A stretch of 15,159 nt of DNA, from the NCBI GenBank assembly GCA_009695405.1, contig SIAZ01000061.1, forward strand, positions 1-15,159, given 5' to 3'. The notes below the pieces were generated by a model. The model worked only from the letters and a program-made list of their open reading frames with translations. It ran no database searches and was not told the origin of the DNA. This document shows positions 1 to 7,454 of this stretch, in pieces. The translations under genes were made by a program, and so were the position numbers. This DNA comes from Pedosphaera sp. Its GTDB lineage: Bacteria; Verrucomicrobiota; Verrucomicrobiia; Limisphaerales; UBA9464. Numbering within the stretch: position 1 is the first letter of the stretch; every line of letters starts with the position of its first letter.

Positions 1-95
1 GAACTACGCGTGTCCTGGGGATGTGTATCGGAATCCCGAATCACACGGGGCGCGGACCATGAAGTGATGAGCCAGGAAGCAACAGCGAAACAAGA

Positions 96-159
96 GCGGC
101 GCGCGCGCCGCGTCCAGCCCTCCGGTCGCCCCTGCGGGGCTCCCTCCGGACTGGACGCG
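96..159. repeat. Nested GC-rich palindromes, REP-like extragenic element
   Basis: Three palindromic units are stacked here. Positions 96-111 form a perfect 16-bp palindrome made almost only of G and C. Positions 109-117 (CGCGTCCAG) pair perfectly with 151-159 (CTGGACGCG). Inside that outer stem, 128-132 (GCCCC) pairs with 136-140 (GGGGC) across a 3-nt loop, and the heptamer CCTCCGG occurs twice in direct orientation (119-125 and 143-149). The whole can fold into a long branched hairpin on either strand. There is no protein-coding explanation. The organisation resembles bacterial repetitive extragenic palindromes, but whether it is repeated elsewhere in the genome cannot be seen from one copy. 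Confidence 0.6.
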
Positions 160-245
160 AAGAGGCCCGTCTGCGAGCGTCCGGGTCAGGCAAAAAGCAC
201 GACCCTTGAAGAACCATTTCAGACCCCAAACCATAACTTAATTCC

Positions 246-259
246 GACCAAAAGTGGTC
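246..259. repeat. Short inverted repeat over the kinase start codon
   Basis: GACCA at 246-250 pairs with TGGTC at 255-259 across the 4-nt loop AAAG. The GTG at 254-256, the most upstream start for the kinase frame, lies partly in the loop and partly in the 3' arm. The stem is only 5 bp and could be chance. If it forms in mRNA it would hinder initiation at this GTG and favour a later start. Confidence 0.3.
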
Positions 260-1180
260 CAACGATCGGGGTCCACCTTACTCGGTCTTCTTCTCAAGCC
301 CTTTACTGTCGTGGAAATTCGCGACTTGGTCGCGCAATCATGTCGCCAAAATAATCAGCGGCGCCGCCTCGATGCTCACCATAAACAGGTCGAAAAAATA
401 GCAACGCGTTCCGAAATAATATTGATGGAGCGGAATGTTTATGCAGGGATTCTGCACGATTTAGGGAGCCCTCTGACCTTCCTCTCAGGCATCTCAGAAT
501 TACTACGCGACGAATTAGCCCTCTCCATCAATACAACGCCTGAACGACTTAATGAGTGGCGTAATCGAGCTCAACAACTATTCCAACAGGCGTCTTATTG
601 TGGAGAACTTTCCCGCCGCTCGGTGCGATACCTTCAGAACGACAATTCCATCAACTGTGAAGTCAAACAGATCTTCACGGATTTAGAACAAATCCTACGA
701 GCTAACCCCTTCAATCGCGATCAACTTCTCACCGTTCGCCCCATCGGGAAAGAGCTTCGCGCTACGATCTCTGGAGTCGATCTTCTTCGTGCTCTTATCA
801 ATCTTGGTTTAAATGCTCTCCAATCCTCTGCCCAACCTAATCGGGTGGAAGTAGACGCTTGGCTGCTTCATGAACCCGTTCACGTTGATTCTCTACTGAC
901 TCATTCCCTATCCGTGGTGACCGGGAGGGAAACCTTTAAGAATACCGCCCCATTAGTGGCGATCTCAATTCGTGACACCGGATCCGGCATCGCTCCAGAA
1001 CTTCTCTCTCGGCTTTTTCATGAGATCATTACCACCAAGGAACACTCCTCAGGAACCGGACTCGGACTGACGATTGTGCGTGAGTCGATTATCAACGCCG
1101 GAGGTCTTATTCATCTTCGCTCCCAAGTCGGTCAAGGTTCGACCTTTACCCTCTTCCTCCCCGCAGAACCGATCTCTTGA
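254..1180 (+). CDS. Sensor histidine kinase with remnant of a receiver domain at its N-terminus
   Basis: This is a cytoplasmic two-component kinase of 308 residues if the GTG at 254 is used. The H-box has the phospho-acceptor His68 in H-D-L-G-S-P-L-T. The HATPase_c domain is complete: N-box with N183 and N187, G1 box D241-T-G-S-G-I, F-box phenylalanine at 255, G2 box G267-T-G-L-G-L. There is no membrane segment or PAS domain. Residues 12-17 (L-L-L-K-P-F) followed by an amphipathic helix look like the last strand and helix of a receiver domain, where Lys-Pro-Phe/Tyr is conserved. The rest of that domain, including its Asp, is missing, and the frame is closed by a TAA at 239-241. The gene may therefore be the 3' part of a receiver-kinase hybrid, truncated near the upstream palindromes. 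A functional shorter protein could begin at ATG 425 (residue 58), ten residues before the H-box. The stop is TGA. The cognate regulator is not adjacent. Confidence 0.8.
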   Translation: MVQRSGSTLLGLLLKPFTVVEIRDLVAQSCRQNNQRRRLDAHHKQVEKIATRSEIILMERNVYAGILHDLGSPLTFLSGISELLRDELALSINTTPERLNEWRNRAQQLFQQASYCGELSRRSVRYLQNDNSINCEVKQIFTDLEQILRANPFNRDQLLTVRPIGKELRATISGVDLLRALINLGLNALQSSAQPNRVEVDAWLLHEPVHVDSLLTHSLSVVTGRETFKNTAPLVAISIRDTGSGIAPELLSRLFHEIITTKEHSSGTGLGLTIVRESIINAGGLIHLRSQVGQGSTFTLFLPAEPIS

Positions 1181-1276
1181 GCTCAACCAACCCATAACTG
1201 CAAAAAAACTCTCTTTCTAGCCTTAGTTTGCAACCACTGACTTGCTCAGTTCGACATTCCGTTGGATTCTCTCCCC

Positions 1277-3292
1277 ATGATCCGTCCGCTGGTTTGTGCT
1301 TCACTCTTATTGTTCCTCGTCGGCTTTACTGAACCCGTCCGGGCTGATGCTAAATCCGACACTCTACGTATTGCCTCTCTGGAACGGTTGATTCGCGACC
1401 CAAATCCACGGGTTCGGCTAGAAGCTCTTCGTTCCTTGGCTCGCCTCAAAACAGCCGAGTCCGCTCAGCTTGCTCTACAAGTTCTCGAGCTTCCGATGGA
1501 TCCCACCTTGGATTACGCTCTCTGGCTGACGATCAACGATCTTTCCGAACCGTGGATCGCCGCGCTTCAGTCAGGTCGTTGGGATCCCACCGGCCGCGAT
1601 AAACAACTCGCTTTCGCGCTTAAATCCATTCGCCCCGAACAGGCCAGTCGAGTGCTCGGCAAAGCTCTCGCCGATAATCGCCTCACTCGCGATGGCTCAG
1701 GACCCTGGATCGAACTGATCGGTGCCGCAGGTGCAGGGGCCGAACTAGGTCTTCTCTATACCCGGTTATTGGAAGATAGCTTCTCACCTACTGCCGCCAC
1801 TCGTGCCCTTCAATCCTTAGCCGAAGCTTCCCGTAGCCGTCGCATCCGTCCCACTGGCGATCTCAAAGCAATCCTCAAACTGATTGGCTCCAAAAACCCT
1901 GAAATCCGCGCCGCTGCCCTTCAACTCGCTGGACTCTGGAAATCGTTAAGCCCGTCCGAACTTAATCTCGTCGGTCTCGCTGAATCCGATCCGTCGGACA
2001 CGGTCAAGGCCACCGCTTTCGATGTCCTTCGCACCTCCGGTGATCCATCAACTCCCGCTAGCCTCGCTCGACTCGCTACATCCAAGGATCCATCGACCCA
2101 GATCCGTGCCGCTCTCGCTTGGGCCGCTCTTGATATCAATGCCGCCGCCAAGCCCATTGTAGAGGTACTGAAAACCCTAGATGACGAGTCGCGTGCTATC
2201 GACTTTTGGCGTGCAGTTCTTTCCATCAAAGGCGCAGGCAAAATTATTACTAACCTTCTGCCCGAGTCCGGTCTCCCTCCAGCCTCCGCCCGAGCCGGGG
2301 TCCGCGCCGCACGCGAAGGCGGTCGCAGCGACGTCGAATTAGCCAGTGCGATCGCCCGCTCCGGAGGGTTGGCCGCAGACGCTCAAGCCTTTACCACTCA
2401 ATGGATTCGTGATCTCGCTGCCAAAACCGTCGCATCAGGTGATCCTCTTCGCGGTGAATCCGTCTATCGCCGCCCAGAACTGGCTTGCCTGACCTGCCAT
2501 GCCATCGGCGGTGCGGGCGGCCGCGTCGGACCCGATATGACCTCGATCGGTGCTAGTGCCCCACTTGATTACCTTATTGAATCGGTCCTCAAACCCGACG
2601 CTAAAATCAAAGAAGGTTACCACGGTGTCATCGTCGATACTAAGGACGGCCAAACTCTCTCTGGAACTGTGGTACGCGAAAGTGGAACTGAACTCGTCCT
2701 TCGCAGTCCCTCTAATCAAGAACTGATTCTGCCCAAATCAACCATCGAACATAAAGCCAATGCGACGGCCTCGCTCATGCCTGGAGGCCTTATTGATGCC
2801 CTAAGTGAAGCCGAACAGGCTGATATTTTTGCCTTTCTATCGCGCCTCGGTAAACCCGGAGATTTTGACGCTTCACGGGGTGGAGTCGCTCGACGCTGGC
2901 GGCTCGCTAATCTCGTCCACACCGACGTACAAAACGGTCAGGGTGACTGGATGTGGTCCGCAAAGGTCACCGATCGGCGCTGGACCGAAATTTATTCTCG
3001 GGTCAATGGAGACTTAACCCGATCTCTCATGGAAGGGGGGACCAAGGCGAATTTTTGGATCTCGAAATTGGCTGTCCTTGCAATGACTGAGATTACCCTT
3101 CCTCAAGCCGGTCGAGCCACCTTCTCTCTCATTGCCAATCCCACAACTGAACTTTGGATTGATGGTAAAAAGGTCTTAGCCCCTGTTCAACTCACCGCTG
3201 GTATCCATCGGGTTATTGTCAAACTCGATCCGGCTCGGGTTCCCGAGCGTATCCGACTGGAGACCGCCGACGCCTCCTTCAAACTCGACTAA
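1277..3292 (+). CDS. Exported HEAT-repeat protein with PVC-type heme-binding (c-type cytochrome) domain
   Basis: The protein has 671 residues from the ATG at 1277. A TTG five codons upstream is open, but the ATG directly precedes a signal peptide (hydrophobic stretch about residues 5-17, cleavage likely after the A near residue 24). Residues about 30-340 are alpha-helical HEAT-like repeats (for example D-P-N-P-R-V-R-L-E-A-L-R-S-L). A c-type heme site follows, C404-L-T-C407-H408, then G-P-D-M, a K-I-K-E-G-Y segment and a distal Met501 in S-L-M-P-G-G. This is the layout of the family known as the putative heme-binding domain of Pirellula/Verrucomicrobium type (TIGR02603). The last 130 or so residues look like a beta-sandwich (T-T-E-L-W-I-D-G-K-K), perhaps PA14-like. 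The likely role is periplasmic electron transfer or protein scaffolding; the partner is unknown. The membrane-dehydrogenase propeller often fused to this domain is absent. The upstream gap from the kinase is 96 bp. Confidence 0.88.
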   Translation: MIRPLVCASLLLFLVGFTEPVRADAKSDTLRIASLERLIRDPNPRVRLEALRSLARLKTAESAQLALQVLELPMDPTLDYALWLTINDLSEPWIAALQSGRWDPTGRDKQLAFALKSIRPEQASRVLGKALADNRLTRDGSGPWIELIGAAGAGAELGLLYTRLLEDSFSPTAATRALQSLAEASRSRRIRPTGDLKAILKLIGSKNPEIRAAALQLAGLWKSLSPSELNLVGLAESDPSDTVKATAFDVLRTSGDPSTPASLARLATSKDPSTQIRAALAWAALDINAAAKPIVEVLKTLDDESRAIDFWRAVLSIKGAGKIITNLLPESGLPPASARAGVRAAREGGRSDVELASAIARSGGLAADAQAFTTQWIRDLAAKTVASGDPLRGESVYRRPELACLTCHAIGGAGGRVGPDMTSIGASAPLDYLIESVLKPDAKIKEGYHGVIVDTKDGQTLSGTVVRESGTELVLRSPSNQELILPKSTIEHKANATASLMPGGLIDALSEAEQADIFAFLSRLGKPGDFDASRGGVARRWRLANLVHTDVQNGQGDWMWSAKVTDRRWTEIYSRVNGDLTRSLMEGGTKANFWISKLAVLAMTEITLPQAGRATFSLIANPTTELWIDGKKVLAPVQLTAGIHRVIVKLDPARVPERIRLETADASFKLD

Positions 3293-3365
3293 TCGGCGAG
3301 CGGTTGTCGGGAATCCTAGTTCACTCGCTAACTAAAGTAGACTCGCCTGAGCTTGATGGTGGCCA

Positions 3366-3389
3366 GACCTGAATCGACCTGAATAGACC
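3366..3389. repeat. Short tandem repeat, 10-bp unit
   Basis: The unit GACCTGAAT followed by C or A occurs twice in tandem (3366-3375, 3376-3385), and a partial third copy, GACC, follows at 3386-3389. There are 2.4 copies and only the tenth base differs. It lies in the intergenic stretch upstream of the CotH gene. Its function is unknown and it may be simple slippage. Confidence 0.45.
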
Positions 3390-3484
3390 GGTGATCCGCA
3401 GGCAAAGACAAATTGAAAGAGGATGAACAGTTGGTCACGCCACAGGTTCGGCCATCTGGACTTAGATTTCTGTAAGTCCACAGC

Positions 3485-3498
3485 ACCGGCGAGCCGGT
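3485..3498. repeat. Perfect inverted repeat ACCGGC-GA-GCCGGT
   Basis: A 6-bp perfect inverted repeat with a 2-nt centre lies in the gap before the CotH gene. It could be a dyad operator half-site pair, since the spacer is too short for a stable hairpin loop. No T-run follows on either strand, so it is not a terminator. Confidence 0.3.
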
Positions 3499-3623
3499 TC
3501 AACTGAGACGAACCGCACAGGCTCCACCACGGAAGACGGATAGGGACCTAGGTGCTCGGTGTCCGCTTAGTTTCCGCTGCTAGTTTTCGCGTAACTTTCT
3601 TGTAATATTAAGGTCAAATTGAC

Positions 3624-5504
3624 GTGCTTCTTCGCCCCATCGTCCTCGGCATTTCCCTTATTGCGAGTTTTTCTAGCCACGCAGCCGCTCCCAAAAGTGG
3701 AACTGAGCTCTTCAATCTGTCGCGGATTTGGAATGTCACCTTCCGTTTTTCGTCCAATCAATGGTCATCCATCAAGCCTGCAGAGGTTCAGGGAGGCCGA
3801 TTCGGTGGCAGACCCGGTAACGGTGCCCCAGCAATGGGACTTGGCAATTTTCTAGCTCCTAGGGTCCTTAATGCCCTCGATTCCGATCATGATGGTGTCC
3901 TCACACTAAGCGAGGTAACCAAGACCTTTGAACGTTGGGCCGTCGAATGGGACACTCGAAAATTGGGACTGCTCAACGCCGACGATCTTCGTGCCGGTCT
4001 CAATAAAGCTCTCAGCCAACCTGGAGGGCCGGGTGGGGGTGGCGGCGGACCGGGACTACAAGCCCGTGCCGGCGGTCGCAATGGGCTCAGCGGGGCAGCA
4101 GGGATTGACTTTAAATTCGTCGAAGGCCAACTGACTTTTGAAGAGACTGACTTACCTCGAGTGGCAGTCCGATATAAAGGAAACGGAACCTATATGGATG
4201 CTCGAAACACCGAAAAGAAATCCCTCAAAGTTGATCTCAACGAGTTCACAAAAAAGCAAAAGATCGCCGGGCTTTCGAAACTCAATTTTCATAACAATAT
4301 TACTGATCCAGGCTGGATGAATGAGCCTCTAGGTCACCAACTTTACCGTGACGCCGGCGTTCCAGCACCGCGCACTACCTATGCCCGAGTCAATATGACT
4401 ATTCCAGGTAAGTGGACTAATGCATATCTCGGCCTCTATTCAATCGTGGAAAATCCGGATTCAGCTTGGGCTGAAGACCGTTTTGGGGTAAAAAAGGGAG
4501 CTATATTTAAACCGGTCACACGCGCTCTTTTTGATTACCAAGGCGAGGACTGGTCCAAGTATCAACAAATTTATGACCCCAAGACAACGCTCACCGAGGA
4601 GCAAAAACGGCGAGTTCTCGACTTCTCTAAGCTGATCACTCAGGCCGAAGATGAGGAACTCGCTCGACGCCTCCCTGAATTTCTCGAGATTGACACCTTT
4701 GCTCGCTACTTGGCGGTCACTGTCTGGCTCAGTAGTGCCGACTCCATCCTAACCATCGGCCAGAACTACCTCGTCTATCTCCATCCCAAGACCCAGCGTT
4801 TCCACTTTGCTCCTTGGGACCTTGATCGTGCTTTCGGCAATTTCTTCTTTCCTTCACCGGAAGAACTTTCCATCCGTGAAGCTTGGAATTCCGACAATCG
4901 ATTCCTTGAACGAGTTATGAAAGTCGAAGTGGTCCGCAAGGCCTATCTCGGGCATATGGAAGAATTCCAAAAAAACATCTTTCAACCGACTCGCCTCGCA
5001 GCCCAAGTAGATGCTCTGGCCAAACTTCTTCGACCTGCAATCCAAATGGAGAATTCAGAAGCAGCCTCTCGATTCGATAGCGTGGTTGCGGATAAACCAA
5101 ACACCACAACCCAAGAAACACCGCAGGACCGTCCGCAGGGTGGTTTCGGACGTCGCTCACCTCCGCCCATCAAATCGTTCGCACTCGCACGTCACCGCTC
5201 AGTGGCCGATCAACTCGCCGGAAAATCCCAAGGGAAACCTTTGTCTGGCGGAGCTGGGGGACGAGGGGGGCGAGGGGGACCGGGTGGTAATTTTGAACCT
5301 AGAAATTTTATGGGGCCGATCTTTTTGACTGCTGCTGACATCGACGCCGATGGAGCCATCAATCGCAAAGAGATGCTCACTTTAGGTGCCAAGTGGTTCA
5401 GCGAATGGGATCGCAAAGGGACAGGCAAGGTAACCCAAGAGGACCTAGCGACTGGCCTAAACGTCCTCCTGCCGAGACCTAATTTTGGAACTCAAGGTCG
5501 TTAA
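3624..5504 (+). CDS. Secreted CotH-kinase-fold protein flanked by EF-hand calcium-binding motifs
   Basis: The protein has 626 residues from GTG 3624, which is followed at once by a signal peptide ending near A-A-A (residues 20-22). A weak AAGG sits 10 nt upstream. An EF-hand loop occupies D86-S-D88-H-D90-G to E97, followed by a degenerate partner loop (around W-D-T-R-K-L-G). A glycine-rich linker comes next. The CotH region, about residues 165-440, contains K-S-L-K-V-D-L, a motif reading L-N-F-H-N-N with G-W-M-N-E, G-L-Y-S-I-V-E, and the hallmark P-W398-D399-L-D401-R-A-F-G. A second Gly/Arg/Pro-rich linker precedes another EF-hand pair: D572-I-D574-A-D576-G to E583, and D596-R-K-G-T-G with E606/D607. 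CotH of Bacillus is an atypical protein kinase of spore-coat proteins, and the retained Asp residues suggest nucleotide binding here. Calcium control and an extracellular protein substrate are inference. The neighbour is the heme protein 331 bp upstream on the same strand. Confidence 0.88.
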   Translation: MLLRPIVLGISLIASFSSHAAAPKSGTELFNLSRIWNVTFRFSSNQWSSIKPAEVQGGRFGGRPGNGAPAMGLGNFLAPRVLNALDSDHDGVLTLSEVTKTFERWAVEWDTRKLGLLNADDLRAGLNKALSQPGGPGGGGGGPGLQARAGGRNGLSGAAGIDFKFVEGQLTFEETDLPRVAVRYKGNGTYMDARNTEKKSLKVDLNEFTKKQKIAGLSKLNFHNNITDPGWMNEPLGHQLYRDAGVPAPRTTYARVNMTIPGKWTNAYLGLYSIVENPDSAWAEDRFGVKKGAIFKPVTRALFDYQGEDWSKYQQIYDPKTTLTEEQKRRVLDFSKLITQAEDEELARRLPEFLEIDTFARYLAVTVWLSSADSILTIGQNYLVYLHPKTQRFHFAPWDLDRAFGNFFFPSPEELSIREAWNSDNRFLERVMKVEVVRKAYLGHMEEFQKNIFQPTRLAAQVDALAKLLRPAIQMENSEAASRFDSVVADKPNTTTQETPQDRPQGGFGRRSPPPIKSFALARHRSVADQLAGKSQGKPLSGGAGGRGGRGGPGGNFEPRNFMGPIFLTAADIDADGAINRKEMLTLGAKWFSEWDRKGTGKVTQEDLATGLNVLLPRPNFGTQGR

Positions 5505-5610
5505 TCTGAAGCTCATTGTTTTGCTGCATCAAAAGGCTCTGCACCTCTTCGAATTTATGAGCGACAAGCTCTAGCGGTAGCAAGTAATTCACCGCTGTTG
5601 CTTGCCGAAA

Positions 5611-6756
5611 TTAGAACAGTCGAGAAACCGAAAGGGTCACGAGATAATCAGCAAAGGCTGCATCTCCATGCCGGCCCTTCATGCCATCCCAATAGCTATA
5701 CTGACGGTTGGCATAAACAAGCAAAGGAGCATTCAAACCGACATTCCATTTTCCAGGCATCCAATTTATCCCAGGTCCGATCGCTACAGAAAAACCTGGA
5801 CGACGAAAGCCCTCCTGATTGCCCGCATTACCGTTCAGGTCTTCAACCGGCACGCCTTCGATACGACCGCCCAAACTAACGCTGAATGAGTGTTTTTGGC
5901 TCACGATGTAGATCATACCACCGCGGGCCATATATTGGTCGGTGATTGCCATCCCATTATCTATATCGATACCCCCAATACTGGGGCCCGCATCTTTGCG
6001 AGCCGTCGGACTTTTAGTGCCATTTACATTCTGTGGATTAAACAAGTAGTAGCCCTGCGAATAGGCAGTCCAATCGGGATGAAGTTGGCGATAGGCATTA
6101 GCCTCTAAACTAAATCCTCATCCTCCATCGCCGGGTTGAATGGATTGATCCACAGGTCTGCGGACCGGTTGTATATTGACGCCTGCGGTTGGGTCTTGGT
6201 CTCGATAGAAAGTATCGGTGACTCCAAAATCTCCGGTCGGCGCCTTAAGACCAAGGCTCAATTGTAAATTGCCCTTCGGCCGATCGACCGGATTCCAAAC
6301 CCACGCACCCAAGGTGGTACGGAGATCGCCGAGTCCTGATGAACGGGTCTCACGCCTCACACCACTATGCTCGTACGGAGCGGATCGCAGGTTGGAAACC
6401 AACGGCACCGTCACCGTGGCACTGTATCTTGGCGTTATCTGATAGCTAATACCTAGGTCGATAAAGTTGGAATAATTGATAACCTCCGTGCCTTGTTCAA
6501 AACGGTTTTTGCCCAAGGCATTTCGTGACTCACGATCACCACTGAAATGGCGGTCCGACTTAAAGAATCGATAGCCAAGACTGGCCATCCATTGATTACT
6601 TTCCATCCCCATTTCTTCTCCAAGATGCGCATGATTTAAGGTGCACATACCTCCCCCACGGACCGCCACACAGCCTTGAGCCTGCAGCGTCTCGGTCGAA
6701 AAGTCTCCCAGAGCCAGAGATCCTAGCGCGAAGACAGATAGAGTTTTTTTGCTCAT
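5611..6756 (-). pseudogene. Outer-membrane beta-barrel protein gene interrupted by one in-frame TGA
   Basis: Translation from ATG 6756 gives a signal peptide (to about residue 27, A-Q-G-C) and 212 residues, then a TGA at 6118-6120. The same frame continues past the TGA for 168 more codons to a TAA at 5611-5613, giving 380 sense codons plus the TGA. Both halves are one protein: alternating hydrophobic/polar strands (I-D-L-G-I-S-Y, S-V-S-L-G-G-R-I), many Gly and aromatic residues, and a C-terminal S-R-L-F ending in Phe, as in barrels assembled by BamA. The stretch D-Q-S-I-Q-P-G-D-G-G-(TGA)-G-F resembles the meta-pathway/phenol-degradation outer-membrane family, in which a Trp at this place would be natural (TGG to TGA, one base). 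Possible explanations are a fresh nonsense mutation, a sequencing error or readthrough. The organism uses TGA as a normal stop in this window (kinase, priA, regulator), so a recoded TGA-Trp is unlikely. Transported substrate unknown. Confidence 0.8.
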
Positions 6757-6808
6757 AGTAGACGTTTAAGAGCTTTTTGTATTACAGGAAAAAAAGCAGT
6801 CCTAGACG

Positions 6809-6827
6809 TTTGGGGTCAGCACCCAAA
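6809..6827 (-). terminator. Possible weak stem-loop after the lipoprotein gene
   Basis: On the minus strand TTTGGG (6827-6822) and CCCAAA (6814-6809) form a perfect 6-bp stem with a 7-nt loop, 38 nt after the lipoprotein stop. A run of seven T follows, but only after a further 13 nt (6795-6789). That spacing is wrong for a classical intrinsic terminator, so this is a weak candidate only. Confidence 0.25.
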
Positions 6828-6865
6828 TTTCAGGGGTGAATTGCCGATTCCTTCAACGAAGAAGC

Positions 6866-7384
6866 TTATTTAGAAAGGCTTTCCTTAATTTTGCCTACAG
6901 ACTTCTCGGCTTCCACCCTCACTTTACTCCAAGCATTTGTTGTCGCCTTGATCGCCGATTCTCCGCCGATTTTAGCCGACCCTAAGGCATTGGTTCCGAA
7001 GTGCTTTACCTGCTGAACAACCTTCGTTCCTCGTTCACGTATTTCGCTGGCAACTTCGCTTTTAAAAATCTCCAGTATCTGCGCCTTGGTTCTGTCCGCG
7101 ACAGTGACCACGCTTTCCTGAGCTTTCCGCTGCAGTTCCATCGCCTTGACCGCCGCTTCATCGGTCAACACCGCAGCCTTATCCCCTGCAACCGTTGCTA
7201 TTTTTTCCGAAGCATCCGCAACCGATTGGCCCAATTGCCCGGCCGTGCGACGTACCTCAGCAACCGCATTTGTCAAAAGGGTGCGTCCCTTTGTAACCGA
7301 GTTGGAAGTCTCGTCGCCCGGTCGGCATCCGAGTAAACTCCCGAGGAGTCCTGCCCAGAGGAGGGCTGTTGCAAAGAATTTCAT
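6866..7384 (-). CDS. Small helical lipoprotein of unknown function
   Basis: The protein has 172 residues from the ATG at 7384. The frame is open 22 codons further upstream, but this ATG directly precedes a lipoprotein signal: M-K-F-F, a hydrophobic core, then the lipobox L-L-G-C20. The mature part (residues about 25-172) is rich in Ala, Lys, Glu, Val and Thr with no Pro. It is predicted to be long amphipathic helices, in the style of apolipoprotein/YtxH-like or late-embryogenesis-type repeats (V-A-D-A-S-E-K-I-A-T-V-A-G-D-K-A-A-V). No catalytic motif is visible. Position 22 after the lipid anchor is Pro and 23-24 are Gly-Asp. The Asp is not at +2, so nothing marks the protein for inner-membrane retention. 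It follows priA by 70 bp on the same strand and may be co-transcribed. An envelope spacer or stress protein is possible but unproven. Confidence 0.72.
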   Translation of the reverse strand: MKFFATALLWAGLLGSLLGCRPGDETSNSVTKGRTLLTNAVAEVRRTAGQLGQSVADASEKIATVAGDKAAVLTDEAAVKAMELQRKAQESVVTVADRTKAQILEIFKSEVASEIRERGTKVVQQVKHFGTNALGSAKIGGESAIKATTNAWSKVRVEAEKSVGKIKESLSK

Positions 7385-7454
7385 ACTATTCGAAAAGTAG
7401 CTAAGCACCGACCGATCCAAGTTCAAACAAGGGGTCGTCAAAGGAGACAATCCA

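Larger units (their letters stand above)
3293..3623. other. 331-bp gap without a convincing gene
   Basis: No recognisable gene lies here. The stretch holds a short tandem repeat (3366-3389) and an inverted repeat (3485-3498). On the minus strand the frame running from 3498 down to a TAG at 3328-3330 is open for 56 codons, with a TGA at 3499-3501 just upstream. Its translation contains ...S-P-D-G-R-T-C-G-V-T-N-C... but matches no family I know, so it may be chance or a decayed fragment. The last 50 bases are AT-richer and presumably contain the promoter of the CotH gene. TAATAT at 3603-3608 could be its -10 box, but no good -35 is seen. Confidence 0.5.

Noticed and set aside
10..354. Plus-strand open frame across the palindrome cluster, 114 codons
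   Set aside because: It runs through the GC palindromes and overlaps the kinase in another frame. Its composition is low-complexity and no family is recognisable.
2678..3703. Near-identical strings around AAAGTGGAACTGA at about 2680 and 3690
   Set aside because: Both are coding for the same short peptide S-G-T-E-L in unrelated proteins with similar codon choice, so it is coincidence rather than a repeat.
5505..5610. Possible terminator between the convergent CotH and barrel genes (AGCGGT/ACCGCT pairing near 5572-5595)
   Set aside because: The loop is long, the stem only 6 bp, and no T-run follows on either strand.
5611..6756. Alternative genetic code (TGA = Trp) to explain the interrupted barrel gene
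   Set aside because: TGA terminates the kinase, the GT39-like gene, priA and the response regulator at the expected protein ends, and intact genes here use TGG for Trp.
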